This document shows positions 33,264 through 42,965 of a stretch of 64,000 nucleotides of DNA, piece after piece. A model generated the notes under the pieces. That model was not told the DNA's origin, ran no database searches, and saw nothing but the letters and a program-made list of their open reading frames with translations. The DNA comes from Streptomyces sp. R33 (lineage in GTDB: Bacteria > Actinomycetota > Actinomycetes > Streptomycetales > Streptomycetaceae): NCBI RefSeq assembly GCF_041200175.1, contig NZ_CP165727.1:7930001-7994000 (forward strand), read 5' to 3'. The translations under genes and the position numbers were made by a program. The first letter of the stretch is position 1, and every line of letters begins with the position of its first letter.

Positions 33264-34345
33264 TCAGTCGTCCAGGGCGTCCAGCACCTTGCCCAGGTCC
33301 ACGAACTTGAAGCCCGTGGCGGTGCGCGGGCCGTCCTCGGGGGCGTCGTGGCCGTCCTGGACCACCAGGAGGCCCCGGGGGAAGGCACGGCCGAGGGGCT
33401 GGTTCAGGGCCGCGGCCCCGTCGCACTCCTCCGAGCCGTCGAGGTCCCGCGAGCGCGCGGTGATGCGTACGCCGCCCTCGTACTCGTGGCCGTCCTTGCG
33501 CTCGCGGTCGTAGAAGGCGAACGTGTTGTCGCCCTGGCTCGACGCCATGAGGGAGCCCTCACCGTCGCCTTCGTCGACGATGGTCAGCCCCTCCACGTCC
33601 GCGGACAGGCGGCGGCCGCCGAAGCCCGGGTCGGTGCCGGGCGTGCACTCCTCGGTCTCCTCGTCGTACGTGGCCGGGACACCGTACTCGCGGACCTGGT
33701 CCACCAGCACCGGCGCCGAGGTCAGATCGGCCCGCATCCGCCCGATGCCGACGTCCTCCTGGCCGGCGTAGGAACGGCCGGTGGACCGGTCCGTCCAGGT
33801 CGCCAGACCTTACGCGGTGCGCTGGTCGTTGATCTCCTCCTGCGAGGCGGAGAAGACCGCGGGAACGGTCGGCGCGGTGACGTCGGTCAGCGGACCGCCG
33901 GGGCGGTCGCGGTCGATGCGGTAGAACCGGAGCCGGTCGTTGCCGCGGTCGGTGACGACGGCGAGATCCGCCCGGCTGCCGGACAGGCGCATCTGGTGGA
34001 CCAGGTCGACGTTGTTGAACCGGCCCGGCGAGTCCTTCGGCCCCGGACCGCTCGGCGCGGGCAGCGCCTGAACCTCACGCGCGCCGAGGTCGTACACCCG
34101 CAGCCCGCCCTCCTTGGCGGTGGCGACGACCAGGCTGCGGTCGGGGTCGGCGCTGTTGCGCCAGATGGCGGGGTCGTCGGCGTTCGCGTTGCCGCGCTCC
34201 TCGTCGTCGAACAGCGTGGCGGTCTCCGCCACCGGGGTGACGGCGGGCAGCGGGCCGCTCTTGCGGCCCTGTGCCGCAGCGGGGGCGGCCGCGGGGAGGC
34301 CGGCGAGGACGGCGAGCGCTGCGGTCAGCGCGCCGGCGCCGTCCC
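33264..34345 (-). pseudogene. Phytase (beta-propeller, 3-phytase family) pseudogene
   Basis: A single reading frame shows a secreted phytase-like protein: hydrophobic signal (ALTAALAVLAGLPAAAPAAA), VAETATLFDDEERGNANADD, PAIWRNSADPDRSLVV, FNNVDLVHQMRL. The frame reaches a TAA stop at 33812-33810 in the sequence QRTA-stop-GLATWTDRS. It then continues in the same frame through YAGQEDVGIGRMRADL to VREYGVPATYDEETEECTPG, LSADVEGLTIVD, DGSEECDGAAALN and LLVVQDG. Compared with full-length family members, about 60 residues are missing between SYA and GQED. No ATG/GTG opens the signal peptide in frame. So it carries a nonsense codon, an internal in-frame deletion and probably a lost start. Confidence 0.82.
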
Positions 34346-34720
34346 GCGTGCGACGTGTCCCCGGCCCAGCGCCAGCACGCTCAGCCCGAACATCAGGACC
34401 CCGAGGGGCACATGGACCGACGATATGTGCGCGATGCCCAACACCACCTGCACCGAAGCGAGTACGAGGAAGCCCGACGAGTACAGGATGGGGCGGGGAG
34501 AGCCGCCGCCCGGCCGCCAGGCCAGGACCGTGGCGAGTACGTACACCATCGAGGCGCCGTACATCACGCGCGCGCCGACGCCGTGCAGCACCTCGCCGTG
34601 GGACGAGGCCAGCAGCAGTCCGGCGGTGACGGCCTGGAAGAAGATGGCCAAGGTCTGCAGGGCGATCGCGACCTGCACGAACGTGAGTCTGCGGTGGTGC
34701 GCCGTCGTCGTTGCGGCCAT
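34325..34720 (-). CDS. Small four-helix membrane protein
   Basis: 131 residues with four hydrophobic segments (FVQVAIALQTLAIFFQAVTA, VMYGASMVYVLATVLAW, YSSGFLVLASVQVVLGIAHI, PLGVLMFGLSVLALG). Divergent from the ECF41 sigma gene 180 bp away. ECF41 sigma factors usually control a neighbouring gene, so this is a candidate target. No family name known to me. Confidence 0.72.
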   Translation of the reverse strand: MAATTTAHHRRLTFVQVAIALQTLAIFFQAVTAGLLLASSHGEVLHGVGARVMYGASMVYVLATVLAWRPGGGSPRPILYSSGFLVLASVQVVLGIAHISSVHVPLGVLMFGLSVLALGRGHVARGTAPAR

Positions 34721-34900
34721 GAGTCGGTCCCCTCTTCTGCCTTGCGGCGATGGATCGGTAATGTCTCGCCGGTCCGACGACGTGGGCCCGCGAAATGTGA
34801 GGCCGAGCCCCCGACCTCACCATCCGGTGCGCTGTTTCGTCGAAGTGGCGACAGCGGAAACGGACGAGAAGAACCGAAGAACCAGGGAGCGTTCCACGCC

Positions 34901-35863
34901 ATGAGCAACCCGTCCGAATCGGGGCACGACCCGTCCGAGCCGAACCTGAGCGCGCTCGTCGGCGAGCGGCGGCATCTGATCAACCTCGCCTACCGGCTGC
35001 TCGGTTCGCTGAGCGAGGCCGAGGACGCCGTACAGGAGACCTACACGCGCTGGTACGCGATGTCACGCGAACGGCAGGAGGCCATCGAGGCGCCCGGCGC
35101 ATGGCTGACGACGGTGGCCACCCGCATCTGCCTGGACCAGCTCGGCTCGGCCCGGGCACGACGCGAGCGCTACGTCGGCGCGTGGATACCCGAGCCGCTG
35201 CCCGACCGTACGGAGTGGCACGGCAGGCCGGTCGGCGGCAGCGGGACCGAGCCGGCCGACCCGGCCGACCGGGTCACCCTGGACGAGTCGGTGAGCATGG
35301 CCTTCCTCGTCGTACTGGAGTCGATGACGCCGGCCGAACGCGTCGCTTTCATCCTGCACGACGTCTTCCGGTACCCCTTCGCGGAGGTCGCCGAGATCGT
35401 CGGCCGGACGCCGGCGGCCTGCCGGCAGCTGGCATCCTCGGCCCGGCGACGTATTCGCGCCGAGCGGGCTCCGGCGGCCGCGACGGGTGAACAGGCCGCT
35501 CTCGTGCGGAATTTCAAAGAGGCGTGGGAGGCGAAGGACATCGAGGCCCTCGTCGACCTCCTCGACCCCGATGCCACGATGATCGCCGACGGCGGCGGAC
35601 TGGTCGGCACCGCCCTGCGCCCGGTCGAGGGCAGCGAGCGCATCGCCGAGTACCTGATCCACATCGCCGCCAAGGCCCCCGGGCTGACGCTGCTGGAGCG
35701 GACGGTCAACGGCCGGCCCGGCCTCGTGGCCCAGCACACCGGCGTCACCGTCACCGTGGCGGCGTTCGACCTCACCGACGGCCGCGTCACTCGTATCTGG
35801 GCGGTCCGCAACCCGGAAAAACTCCGGCCGTGGACGGGGAGCCGGGGCCCCCGCGGCGCGTAG
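34901..35863 (+). CDS. ECF41-group RNA polymerase sigma factor (SigJ-like)
   Basis: 320 residues. Sigma-2 region (INLAYRLLGSLSEAEDAVQETYTRWY), sigma-4 region (LESMTPAERVAFILHDVFRYP, VAEIVGRTPAACRQLASSAR) and a C-terminal SnoaL-like domain (about residues 200-310) with the group signatures DGGG and NPEKL (NPDKL in the family). In ECF41 sigmas this C-terminal domain replaces an anti-sigma factor and modulates activity. The usual carboxymuconolactone-decarboxylase or oxidoreductase partner is not adjacent; the nearest gene is the small membrane protein. Confidence 0.92.
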   Translation: MSNPSESGHDPSEPNLSALVGERRHLINLAYRLLGSLSEAEDAVQETYTRWYAMSRERQEAIEAPGAWLTTVATRICLDQLGSARARRERYVGAWIPEPLPDRTEWHGRPVGGSGTEPADPADRVTLDESVSMAFLVVLESMTPAERVAFILHDVFRYPFAEVAEIVGRTPAACRQLASSARRRIRAERAPAAATGEQAALVRNFKEAWEAKDIEALVDLLDPDATMIADGGGLVGTALRPVEGSERIAEYLIHIAAKAPGLTLLERTVNGRPGLVAQHTGVTVTVAAFDLTDGRVTRIWAVRNPEKLRPWTGSRGPRGA

Positions 35864-35952
35864 GTCCGGTCCCACGGGAACTTGCACTTGCCTACGGCCG
35901 CCCGGAGCCCGCACGGGCGCTCACGGGCGCTCACGGTCACGAAATGTCCGGC

Positions 35953-37179
35953 TCAACCCTGCTCCCGGACTCCCCACGGGGAGCCGTACGCGGTCAGCAG
36001 GTCCAGGAACGGGCGCGGCGGAAGAGCCTCCGGGCCGAGCACGCCGGCGCCCTTCCACACCCCGCTCGCCATGAGTTCGAGCGCCACGACCGGGTTGACC
36101 GCGGTCTGCCACACCACGGCCTGGGAACCGTACTCGCGCATCGACCACTGGTTGTCCACCACGTGGTACAGGTACACCTCGCGCGGCCTGCCGTCCTTGG
36201 TGCCCTTCACCCACGTGCCCGCGCAGGTCTTGCCGGCCATGCGCTCGCCCAGCGTGGCCGGGTCGGGCAGGCACGCGGCGACCACGTCGCGCGGGGAGAC
36301 CCGCGCCGGGGCGCCGTCCGCGCCGCGCACCGTGACCGGTTCGGTCGAGTCCAGGCCCAGCGCGTGCAGGGTCTTCAACTTGGCGATGAAGTCCTCGCCC
36401 AGTCCGTACTTGAAGGTGACCCGCCGCGCTTCCACCCGGCGCGGGACCAGCAGCACCTCCTCGTGTTCGACGTTGACGCATTCGACCGCGCCGATGCCCT
36501 CGGGGAAGTCGAACACCTCCGGCTCGCTGAACGGTTCGGTGGTGAACCAGCCGCGGTCCCGCTCGTAGACCACCGGCGGGTTCAGGCACTCCTCGATCGT
36601 CGTCCAGATGTTGAACGACGGGGCGAAGTCGTAGCCCTCGACGGTCAGGTTCGCCCCGTCGCGGATGCCGATCTCCTCGATCTCGTCGAACAGCTCGTCG
36701 GCCGCGTACCGGGCGAAGACGTCCGACAGACCGGGTTCCACGCCCATGCCGACCAGCGCCAGACGGCCCGACTTCTCCCACGCCTCGGCCCGCGCGAACT
36801 GCTCGTCGCCGAGCTTGACGCCGCACTCCGCATACGGCCGGCCGGGGTGCGGCCGGGACAGCGACATCGCCATGTCCACGTAGTGGCTGTCCGCCGCGAG
36901 GGCCGCCTCGAACAGCGGCATCACGAACCGCGGATCGGTGGCGTTCAGGAGTACGTCGCACCGCTCCTCGGCGAGGAGCGCGGCCACCGCCGCCTCGTCG
37001 GAGGCGTCGATGCGGCGCGCGACGAACCGGCCGGCGCCTGCGCCGACCGCCGCCACGGCCGCCTCGGCGCGGGCGAGGTCGTAGTCGGCCACCACGAAGT
37101 GGTCGAAGAAGTCCCTGCGGGCCGCGATCCGGGTGATCGCGGTACCGACGCCACCGGCGCCCACAAGCAGAACACGCAT
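35953..37179 (-). CDS. Saccharopine-dehydrogenase-family protein
   Basis: 408 residues. N-terminal Rossmann motif MRVLLVGAGGVGTAI (GxGxxG), VVADYDLARAEA, ALVGMGVEPGLSDVFARY, and C-terminal substrate part (FNIWTTIEECLNPP, TFKYGLGEDFIAKLKTLHAL, LYHVVDNQWSMREYG). Related enzymes are saccharopine and carboxynorspermidine dehydrogenases, which make or split C-N bonds to lysine or polyamines. It is divergent from a TetR gene (165 bp apart), the probable regulator. Confidence 0.86.
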   Translation of the reverse strand: MRVLLVGAGGVGTAITRIAARRDFFDHFVVADYDLARAEAAVAAVGAGAGRFVARRIDASDEAAVAALLAEERCDVLLNATDPRFVMPLFEAALAADSHYVDMAMSLSRPHPGRPYAECGVKLGDEQFARAEAWEKSGRLALVGMGVEPGLSDVFARYAADELFDEIEEIGIRDGANLTVEGYDFAPSFNIWTTIEECLNPPVVYERDRGWFTTEPFSEPEVFDFPEGIGAVECVNVEHEEVLLVPRRVEARRVTFKYGLGEDFIAKLKTLHALGLDSTEPVTVRGADGAPARVSPRDVVAACLPDPATLGERMAGKTCAGTWVKGTKDGRPREVYLYHVVDNQWSMREYGSQAVVWQTAVNPVVALELMASGVWKGAGVLGPEALPPRPFLDLLTAYGSPWGVREQG

Positions 37180-37344
37180 GACGAAACCCTCTCTCGGTGA
37201 GGTTCGCGCAGCTCCGCGCCTCATGGGAGGGATGAAAGCCGGGCCGGCAAGATAAGGTCAATGGTGTTGGCATAAGGGCATGAGGCCCCCGTACGGCCGC
37301 CGGTCCGGCAGCGACCGTACGTCCGCGGCAGAGGAAGGCGCTCG

Positions 37345-38055
37345 ATGGCGAAACAGGTGGTCCCCGAGGACGCCCGCAGGCGGCGACGTCCCACCCGGCA
37401 GGGCACCGTCCTGTCCGAACGGCTGATCGTCGACACCGCCCTGCGCATGCTGCGCGAACACGGCAGCGCCGGGCTGTCCGCCCGCCGGCTGGGCGCCGCC
37501 CTCGGCGCCGACCCCAGCACCCTCTACCGGTACTTCGACGGCATGGACGGCCTCACGCTCGCCATCGGCGAGGAGCTGATCGGCCGGGCCCTCGACGGCT
37601 GGGAAGCCGCCGGGGAGTGGCGCCGTGACCTGCGGGAACTCGGTCTGCGCATCCACGGCGCCTACCTCGCCCACCCGCAGGCCGCCGTACTGACCGCCGG
37701 CCGCGTGACGGGCCGCCCCCGCGAGATCGCCGCCGACGAGGCCGTCCTCGGCATCCTGCGCACCGCCGGCTTTCCCGATCCGGAGGCGGTCCTGATCTAC
37801 CACGCCTTCATCGACCAGAGCCTGGCGTTCGCGGCCCTCGACGCCGGCGCCCTCGCCCTGACCGAAAGCTCCCGGACCTCCGACGAGCAGCAGTGGGAAT
37901 CCACGTACGCCCAGCTGCCGGCCGAGCAGTACCCGCACATCGCGGCCACCCGGCGGCTGCTCGCCGCCCGGATGAACCACAGCGCCTACCCGGTCGCCCT
38001 GGACATGCTCCTCGCAAGCGCAGAGGCCAGGCTCCGGACGCTGCGAACCCGCTGA
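37345..38055 (+). CDS. TetR-family regulator
   Basis: 236 residues. HTH in residues ~22-70 (IVDTALRMLREHGSAGLSAR, LGAALGADPSTLYRYFDG) with a TetR_C_1-like helical domain. A basic N-terminal stretch (DARRRRRPTRQG) precedes the HTH. It faces the saccharopine-dehydrogenase-like gene. I see no perfect palindrome in the shared intergenic region. Confidence 0.88.
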   Translation: MAKQVVPEDARRRRRPTRQGTVLSERLIVDTALRMLREHGSAGLSARRLGAALGADPSTLYRYFDGMDGLTLAIGEELIGRALDGWEAAGEWRRDLRELGLRIHGAYLAHPQAAVLTAGRVTGRPREIAADEAVLGILRTAGFPDPEAVLIYHAFIDQSLAFAALDAGALALTESSRTSDEQQWESTYAQLPAEQYPHIAATRRLLAARMNHSAYPVALDMLLASAEARLRTLRTR

Positions 38056-38136
38056 GGACCCGGCACGACTCGGCGCCGCGGCCCCCGGGCGGCGCGTCGA
38101 GGTGCGCGGCGTTTGGCCGCTGGCGAGACTGGACCC

Positions 38137-38337
38137 ATGACGACAAAGGCGGTACTCGAGGGCGGGCCGGAAGACCTGCCGGAGCGGGTCGTACCGGTCA
38201 GCGCGCCGGGCGAGGACCTGAAGATCGCGCATCGCGGCGGATACGAACACTTCAAAACCACGTCGCGGTTCCATGACGGCCCGGAAGGCCGGCTCCCCGT
38301 CTACGAGTGGTGGGAGCGCACGGAAATCGCCGAGTAG
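38137..38337 (+). CDS. DUF5988-like small protein
   Basis: 66 residues, start MTTKAVLEGG. The motif string LKIAHRGGYEHFKTTSRF and VYEWWERTEIAE matches short Streptomyces DUF5988 proteins often found near biosynthetic genes. It is 15 bp upstream of the M20 peptidase and likely co-transcribed with it. Function unknown. Confidence 0.75.
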   Translation: MTTKAVLEGGPEDLPERVVPVSAPGEDLKIAHRGGYEHFKTTSRFHDGPEGRLPVYEWWERTEIAE

Positions 38338-38352
38338 CCCCCCGCGACCGGC

Positions 38353-39546
38353 ATGGACACGTTGCTCGAAGAGGCGCACCGGCTGCTGCCCGGCATCATC
38401 GACGTGCGCCGCACCCTCCACCGGGAACCGGAACTCGGCCTGCACCTGCCGCTCACCCAACAGACCGTCCTCGAGGCACTGACGAGCCTGCCCCTGCGCA
38501 TCACCGCGGGGGAGCGGCTCAGCTCGGTGGTCGCCACCCTCGACGGCGCGCAACCCGGCCGGACCATTCTGCTGCGCGCCGACATGGACGCCCTGCCCCA
38601 ACAGGAGTCCACCGGCCTGGACTACGCCTCCCGGATCCCCAGCGCGATGCACGCCTGCGGCCACGACCTGCACACCGCCATGCTCATCGGCGCCGCCCGC
38701 CTCCTCTGCGCCCGCCGCGGGCAGATCCGCGGGCACGTGGTGTTCATGTTCCAGCCCGCTGAGGAACGGGGTGGCGGCGCCCCGTACATGATCGAGGAAG
38801 GCGTCCTGGACACCCAGGACGGCCGCGGCGTGGACGCGGCGTTCGCGCTCCACGTGATGACCCGCTTCGAGACCGGCACCGTGCACCTGCGGCCGGGCCC
38901 GATGTTCGCCGCGTCCGACCTGATCCAGATCACCGTACGAGGCCGCGGCGGACACGCCTCGGCACCGCACCTCGCCCTCGACCCGGTCCCCGTCGCGTGC
39001 GAAATCGTCCAAGCCCTCCAGACGGCCGTGACGCGCACGGTCAACGTCTTCGACCCGGCGGTGGTCACCATCACCCGCATCCAGGCCGGCACGACCACCA
39101 ACATCATCCCCGAGACCGCGGAACTGTACGGCACCTGCCGCACGTTGACGTCCGGGTCAGGTCTGCGGATGCGCGCCGTGATCGAGCGGGTGGCTCGTCA
39201 CGTAGCCGCTGCGCACGGTGCCGCAGCGGACATCGGTCCGGCCCGGGGCTACCCCCCTGTGCACAACGACCCGGCCTTCACCAGCACGGTCCGCGAGGCC
39301 GCGACCGACCTCATGGGCACCGGCCCGGTGCGGCACTTGACCGACCCCGTCATGGCCTCCGAAGACTTCTCCTACGTCCTCGAACGCGTCCCGGGGGCCA
39401 TGGCCCTGCTCGGAGCCCGCCCACCCGCGATCCCGGCCGACGGCGCCCCGGACTGCCATTCCAACCGCGTCGTGTTCGACGAGAACGCCATGGCCACCGG
39501 TATGGCCCTCCATACGGCCGTGGCGCTGCGGTACCTCGCGGGCTGA
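38353..39546 (+). CDS. M20D-family amidohydrolase / aminoacylase
   Basis: 397 residues. DVRRTLHREPELG, RADMDALPQQESTG, zinc motif HACGHDLHTAML, FMFQPAEERGGGA (catalytic Glu), dimerisation-lid region with RGRGGHASAPHLALDPV, and EDFSYVLERVPGAM near the C-terminus. This is the hippurate/IAA-amino-acid/N-acyl hydrolase family that splits amide bonds with a di-metal centre. Second gene after the DUF5988-like gene. Confidence 0.9.
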   Translation: MDTLLEEAHRLLPGIIDVRRTLHREPELGLHLPLTQQTVLEALTSLPLRITAGERLSSVVATLDGAQPGRTILLRADMDALPQQESTGLDYASRIPSAMHACGHDLHTAMLIGAARLLCARRGQIRGHVVFMFQPAEERGGGAPYMIEEGVLDTQDGRGVDAAFALHVMTRFETGTVHLRPGPMFAASDLIQITVRGRGGHASAPHLALDPVPVACEIVQALQTAVTRTVNVFDPAVVTITRIQAGTTTNIIPETAELYGTCRTLTSGSGLRMRAVIERVARHVAAAHGAAADIGPARGYPPVHNDPAFTSTVREAATDLMGTGPVRHLTDPVMASEDFSYVLERVPGAMALLGARPPAIPADGAPDCHSNRVVFDENAMATGMALHTAVALRYLAG

Positions 39547-39575
39547 CCGTGCCCGTGCCTCCTGCTCGAAGCTTC

Positions 39576-40130
39576 CTACTCGAAGGGCACATTGATGCAG
39601 GCGAGCCGCGCCCCGGCCGTGCCCGCCGTACCGGGGTCCGTGTGGGTGGCGTGCTCGTGGATCACCACGGAGCGGGCCTGACCGCCGCGGTACCGCCAAG
39701 TTGTGGTGGACGCCGAGGAGCCGTCGCCCTGGCCGTTGGTGGTGATGTCGAGCCACGTCTCGTTGCGGGGATTGGCGTACGCGGGGTTCGTCGAGGGCTG
39801 CTTGGGGTCCACGGTGTTCTGGTAGTGCGGCCCGGAGTCGTTGGGCTTGCTGCCGCAGGGCTTCTGGTGTACGTGGGCGCCGAACGTCCGGTTCGCCGCC
39901 ACGCCGTGGAGCCGCAGCTCCACGTGGGTGCCGTCGCCCTCGACCCGCTCGGTGACAGTGACCTTGCTGCCGGCCGGCACCGCTTTGGTGTCGAAGGTGA
40001 CCGCCTGGTGCGTGGGCCGGCCGTCTGCTGCCCGGAACGACTCCTCCACCGTCACGTCCTGGCCGGCGACCATGCCCAGGGGCAGGACGACAGCCAGGGA
40101 GGCCGTGAGCGCTGAAACGAGCAAGGACAT
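39576..40130 (-). CDS. Secreted Cu/Zn-superoxide-dismutase-fold protein
   Basis: 184 residues; signal peptide (MSLLVSALTASLAVVLPLGM). SOD landmarks: FGAHVHQKPCG (two Cu-site His and disulphide Cys), GPHYQNTVDP, and C-terminal VVIHEHATHTDPGTAG with ARLAC. The loop that normally carries two further Zn-ligand His is replaced by a Pro/Asn-rich stretch (TNPAYANPRNETWLDI). It may be a copper-only form or a non-enzymatic member (inference). Confidence 0.82.
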   Translation of the reverse strand: MSLLVSALTASLAVVLPLGMVAGQDVTVEESFRAADGRPTHQAVTFDTKAVPAGSKVTVTERVEGDGTHVELRLHGVAANRTFGAHVHQKPCGSKPNDSGPHYQNTVDPKQPSTNPAYANPRNETWLDITTNGQGDGSSASTTTWRYRGGQARSVVIHEHATHTDPGTAGTAGARLACINVPFE

Positions 40131-40369
40131 CTTCCGCTCCTCTTCACCACGGGTTCTCGCTGGGGCTCCCCCCATCCATCGCCCGCGTTCCAGCCATGTG
40201 CGTGCCGGATCACCAAGCGCTACACGGCCCGGCTCTCAAGACCGTCCGGATGTGTCGGCCAGCGCTTCCTGGAACCATGTTCGCGCACCTCGCAGCCTTA
40301 CGCAGGGCGCCTCCAGGGTGTCGGCCTGCTTTTGCCTGATCAGCCCCCTGATCCGACTGCGCGGCGAGG

Positions 40370-41563
40370 GTGGTTGCGGTCACCACCGAGTTCCTGATCG
40401 AACTCGCCGCCCGGGACGGCCTGTGCATCACCACCGGCACCACCACCGCGGTGCCCCCGCCGTGCGGGCCGGGAACGCGTCCAGCCGCCGACGCCGTCTC
40501 CGACGCGGCGTTCCGCCGGCAGGTCATCCGCGCCTGGTCCATGCAGGACTTCCCGGCCGACGGGAACGGCCACGACCACTTCTTCGCGACCTTCGACAAG
40601 TTCATCGAGGCGACCCGGCGGCACCCCGGCCGGATGCTCGCCGAGGTCGCCACACACGGCTGCCCGGCAGAACCAGTTCTACCTGGAGACCGTGATCTCC
40701 CCGGCCTCCGGGCCGGCCCGTGACCTCGCCGACCGGGTCGGCTACGACGCCGACCTCGACCGGATGCACGACAAGCTCCTCGCCGACGGCGGCCTGGACG
40801 CGGTCGTCCGGCAGGCCCGCGCCGAAGCCGACGCCACCGACACCGAGTTCCGCACCGCCGCGCACTGCGACACCCCGCGTCCCGATGCGGCGTGCTCCCT
40901 CCCGTACCGCTGGATCTCCCAAGGCGCCCGCCTCGGCACTCCGGAGCGGGTGTTCACCCAGATGGCGCTCGGCATGCGGCTGGCCGAGCGCGACCCGCGC
41001 TTCGTCGCCGTCAACCTGGTGCAGCCGGAGGACGGCGAAGTCGCCCTGCGCGACTACCGCCTGCACATGCGGATGCTGAACTACCTCAAGACCCAGTACC
41101 CGAAGGCGCACATCACCCTGCACGCGGGCGAGCTGGTGCCCGGCCTGGTGAAGCCGGAGGACCTCACCTTCCACATCAGGGACGCCGCCCAGACCGGCCG
41201 CGCCGAGCGGATCGGGCACGGCGTGTCCGTCCTGCACGAGGACCGCTGGGAATCCCTCATGCGCTACATGGCCGAGCAGCGGATCGCGGTCGAGGTCCCC
41301 TTCCACAGCAACGAGCAGATCCTGCGGGTCTCGGGCGTCACTCGTTCCTGCCCGGCCGCGGCCTGTGGAACCGTGACGTCCGCACCGGCTACCGGCCCAC
41401 CGGGCCGTGTGCCGGCGAGCACCAGGGCGCCGAGCGCCCGGGCGTGCGGTGCGCGAACTTCCTGGCCGCCAGCCCCAAGGCGCAGGCCGAGTGGCGCCAG
41501 GAGGCGGCCTTCCACCGCTTCGAGGCGGCCCACGCCCGGGACACCCGCCCCGGCTCCCCCTGA
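40370..41563 (+). pseudogene. Adenosine deaminase-like pseudogene
   Basis: Three frame-shifted pieces of one gene. Piece 1 (40370 to ~40650) starts mid-domain with VTTEFLIELAARDGLCI and runs to HPGRMLAEVA. A +1 shift near 40650-40660 leads to piece 2 (RQNQFYLETVISPASG... DAACSLPYRWISQGAR, FVAVNLVQPEDGEVALRDY, ITLHAGELVPGLV, ERIGHGVSVLHEDR, VEVPFHSNEQILRVSG). At about 41335 some 55-60 residues that contain the family's catalytic Asp segment are missing. Another frame then resumes with FLPGRGLWNRDVRTGYR to EWRQEAAFHRFEA. The N-terminal ~90 residues with the first metal HxH are also gone. Not functional. Confidence 0.82.
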
Positions 41564-41740
41564 CCCCGGTGGCCGAGTCCCCGGCCCCAAGCGGTGGAGG
41601 ACCGGCCAATCGGACCAGCGGCGCCGTGCTCACGGCCGTACTGGTTACGAGAGGATCCGGACGGAGGCGGCGCTGGGGAACCTGGCCGGTCGCGACCCTG
41701 CCGCCTTGGCCCACGCACAGGACGTCCAAGGCCATGTCGC

Positions 41741-42682
41741 CTACTTGCTCTGCAGCTTCCCCAGGGGGTCGGGGGCGTTCTCCAGGGCGGCGGCCGCCGC
41801 CTTCCAGCCGGTGTCCTCGCCGTGGAGGACACTGCGGAGGAACGCCGTGGTGAGCTGCTGGACCAGGGCGACGCGGGCGGGACTCTCGTCCGTCGTCTCG
41901 GCGACCTCGTACCCGGGGATGCCGCCGAGCGAGTGCTCTGCCCCGAAGACCGTGAGCAGGCTCTTGTCGCCCGGGCTGTAGGTGTAGGGGTCGGTGAACC
42001 AGTCCGGTCCGCGCGTCGACAGCATGGACTGGTCCTTGTCCCCGGCGACGATGAGGGCCGGCGGGGTCATGGTGTCGAACGACGGCCTCATGAAGGGGAG
42101 GTTCTCCACGGCGAAGGGGGTCAGGTCGTCGCCCAGGCCGGTCAGGGCGAGCAGCACACCCGTCTTGACCCGGGGGTCGGACATGTCCTCGCCCGGAACT
42201 CCGTCGGAGTCGAGGACGCGCGCTCCCAGCAGCGCGCTCGCCGTCTGGGCTCCCCAGGAGTGGCCGGCGACGGCGATGCGGCTGCGGTCGATCCGCCCGC
42301 CGAGGCCCGGCACGGAGGCTTCCAGTACGTCGAGCTCGTCCAGTACGCGGGTGAGGTCCTCGATCCGGATGCGCCAGATCCGCGGCGTACGAGGGTCCTC
42401 GTGCGGGATGCCGAGCGTCCGGGAGTCGAGGTGGGTGGGCTGGATGACCACGAAGCCGTGGGCGGCCCAGAAGTCCGCGAGCGGCGCGTAGCCGTTCAGC
42501 GACCAGCCGAAGCCGTGCGAGAAGACGATGACGGGCAGATCGCCGCCGGACGCCGGGGCGGACACGCGGACTTGGAGGTCCTCGCCGCGGTCCGGGGCGG
42601 GCAGGACGATCGGCTTTGCCGAGACCACCGTGGGCAGCGCGTGCGCCGGCTTCTGCGCGTACGTGGTGTTCGCGTCGGACAT
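41741..42682 (-). CDS. Alpha/beta hydrolase (chlorophyllase/lipase-like)
   Basis: 313 residues. Fold landmarks: LPVIVFSHGFGWSLNGY (oxyanion region), nucleophile elbow IAVAGHSWGAQTAS (Ser in GHSWG), ALIVAGDKDQSML (acid region) and VFGAEHSLGGIPG (His). No signal peptide, so probably cytoplasmic. Start MSDANTTYAQ at 42682, preceded by GGA-rich sequence. Substrate is likely an ester. Not linked to a pathway here. Confidence 0.85.
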   Translation of the reverse strand: MSDANTTYAQKPAHALPTVVSAKPIVLPAPDRGEDLQVRVSAPASGGDLPVIVFSHGFGWSLNGYAPLADFWAAHGFVVIQPTHLDSRTLGIPHEDPRTPRIWRIRIEDLTRVLDELDVLEASVPGLGGRIDRSRIAVAGHSWGAQTASALLGARVLDSDGVPGEDMSDPRVKTGVLLALTGLGDDLTPFAVENLPFMRPSFDTMTPPALIVAGDKDQSMLSTRGPDWFTDPYTYSPGDKSLLTVFGAEHSLGGIPGYEVAETTDESPARVALVQQLTTAFLRSVLHGEDTGWKAAAAALENAPDPLGKLQSK

Positions 42683-42965
42683 GGAGGTGCCTTCCGTTGA
42701 GGTTCTTCGCACTGGTGGTTCGGCGGCCCGGCGGGGCGCGATGGCAGGGGACGGCGTGGGCGTAGGCCCTCCGGTCTGCCATCCCGACCGAACCGGAACC
42801 TTGCTCCGTTAACGATATGGAGCGCTGTTCCGCTTTGCAAGGTCCGGGCATGGAAGGAATGCCGCGGCGGATGACGGCCGACGGGTGCGGGGACGCGGTC
42901 GGACCGGGGCGAAAGGACGCGCGGCGCGATCGGCGAACTCCCCTGGACGAGCAGGTGGCGCAGCT

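Noticed and set aside
37240..37345. Possible TetR operator between the saccharopine-dehydrogenase-like gene and TetR
   Set aside because: Only short self-complementary CGTACG motifs and an ATAAGG direct repeat are present. No convincing palindrome.
40131..40369. Small open frames before the adenosine deaminase remnant as a separate gene
   Set aside because: No start with ribosome site and no recognisable protein features. More likely degraded 5' flank of the pseudogene.
42790..42840. GCTCC/GGAGC inverted repeat upstream of the alpha/beta hydrolase
   Set aside because: Arms of 5 bp with 11 bp spacing are expected by chance in this sequence.
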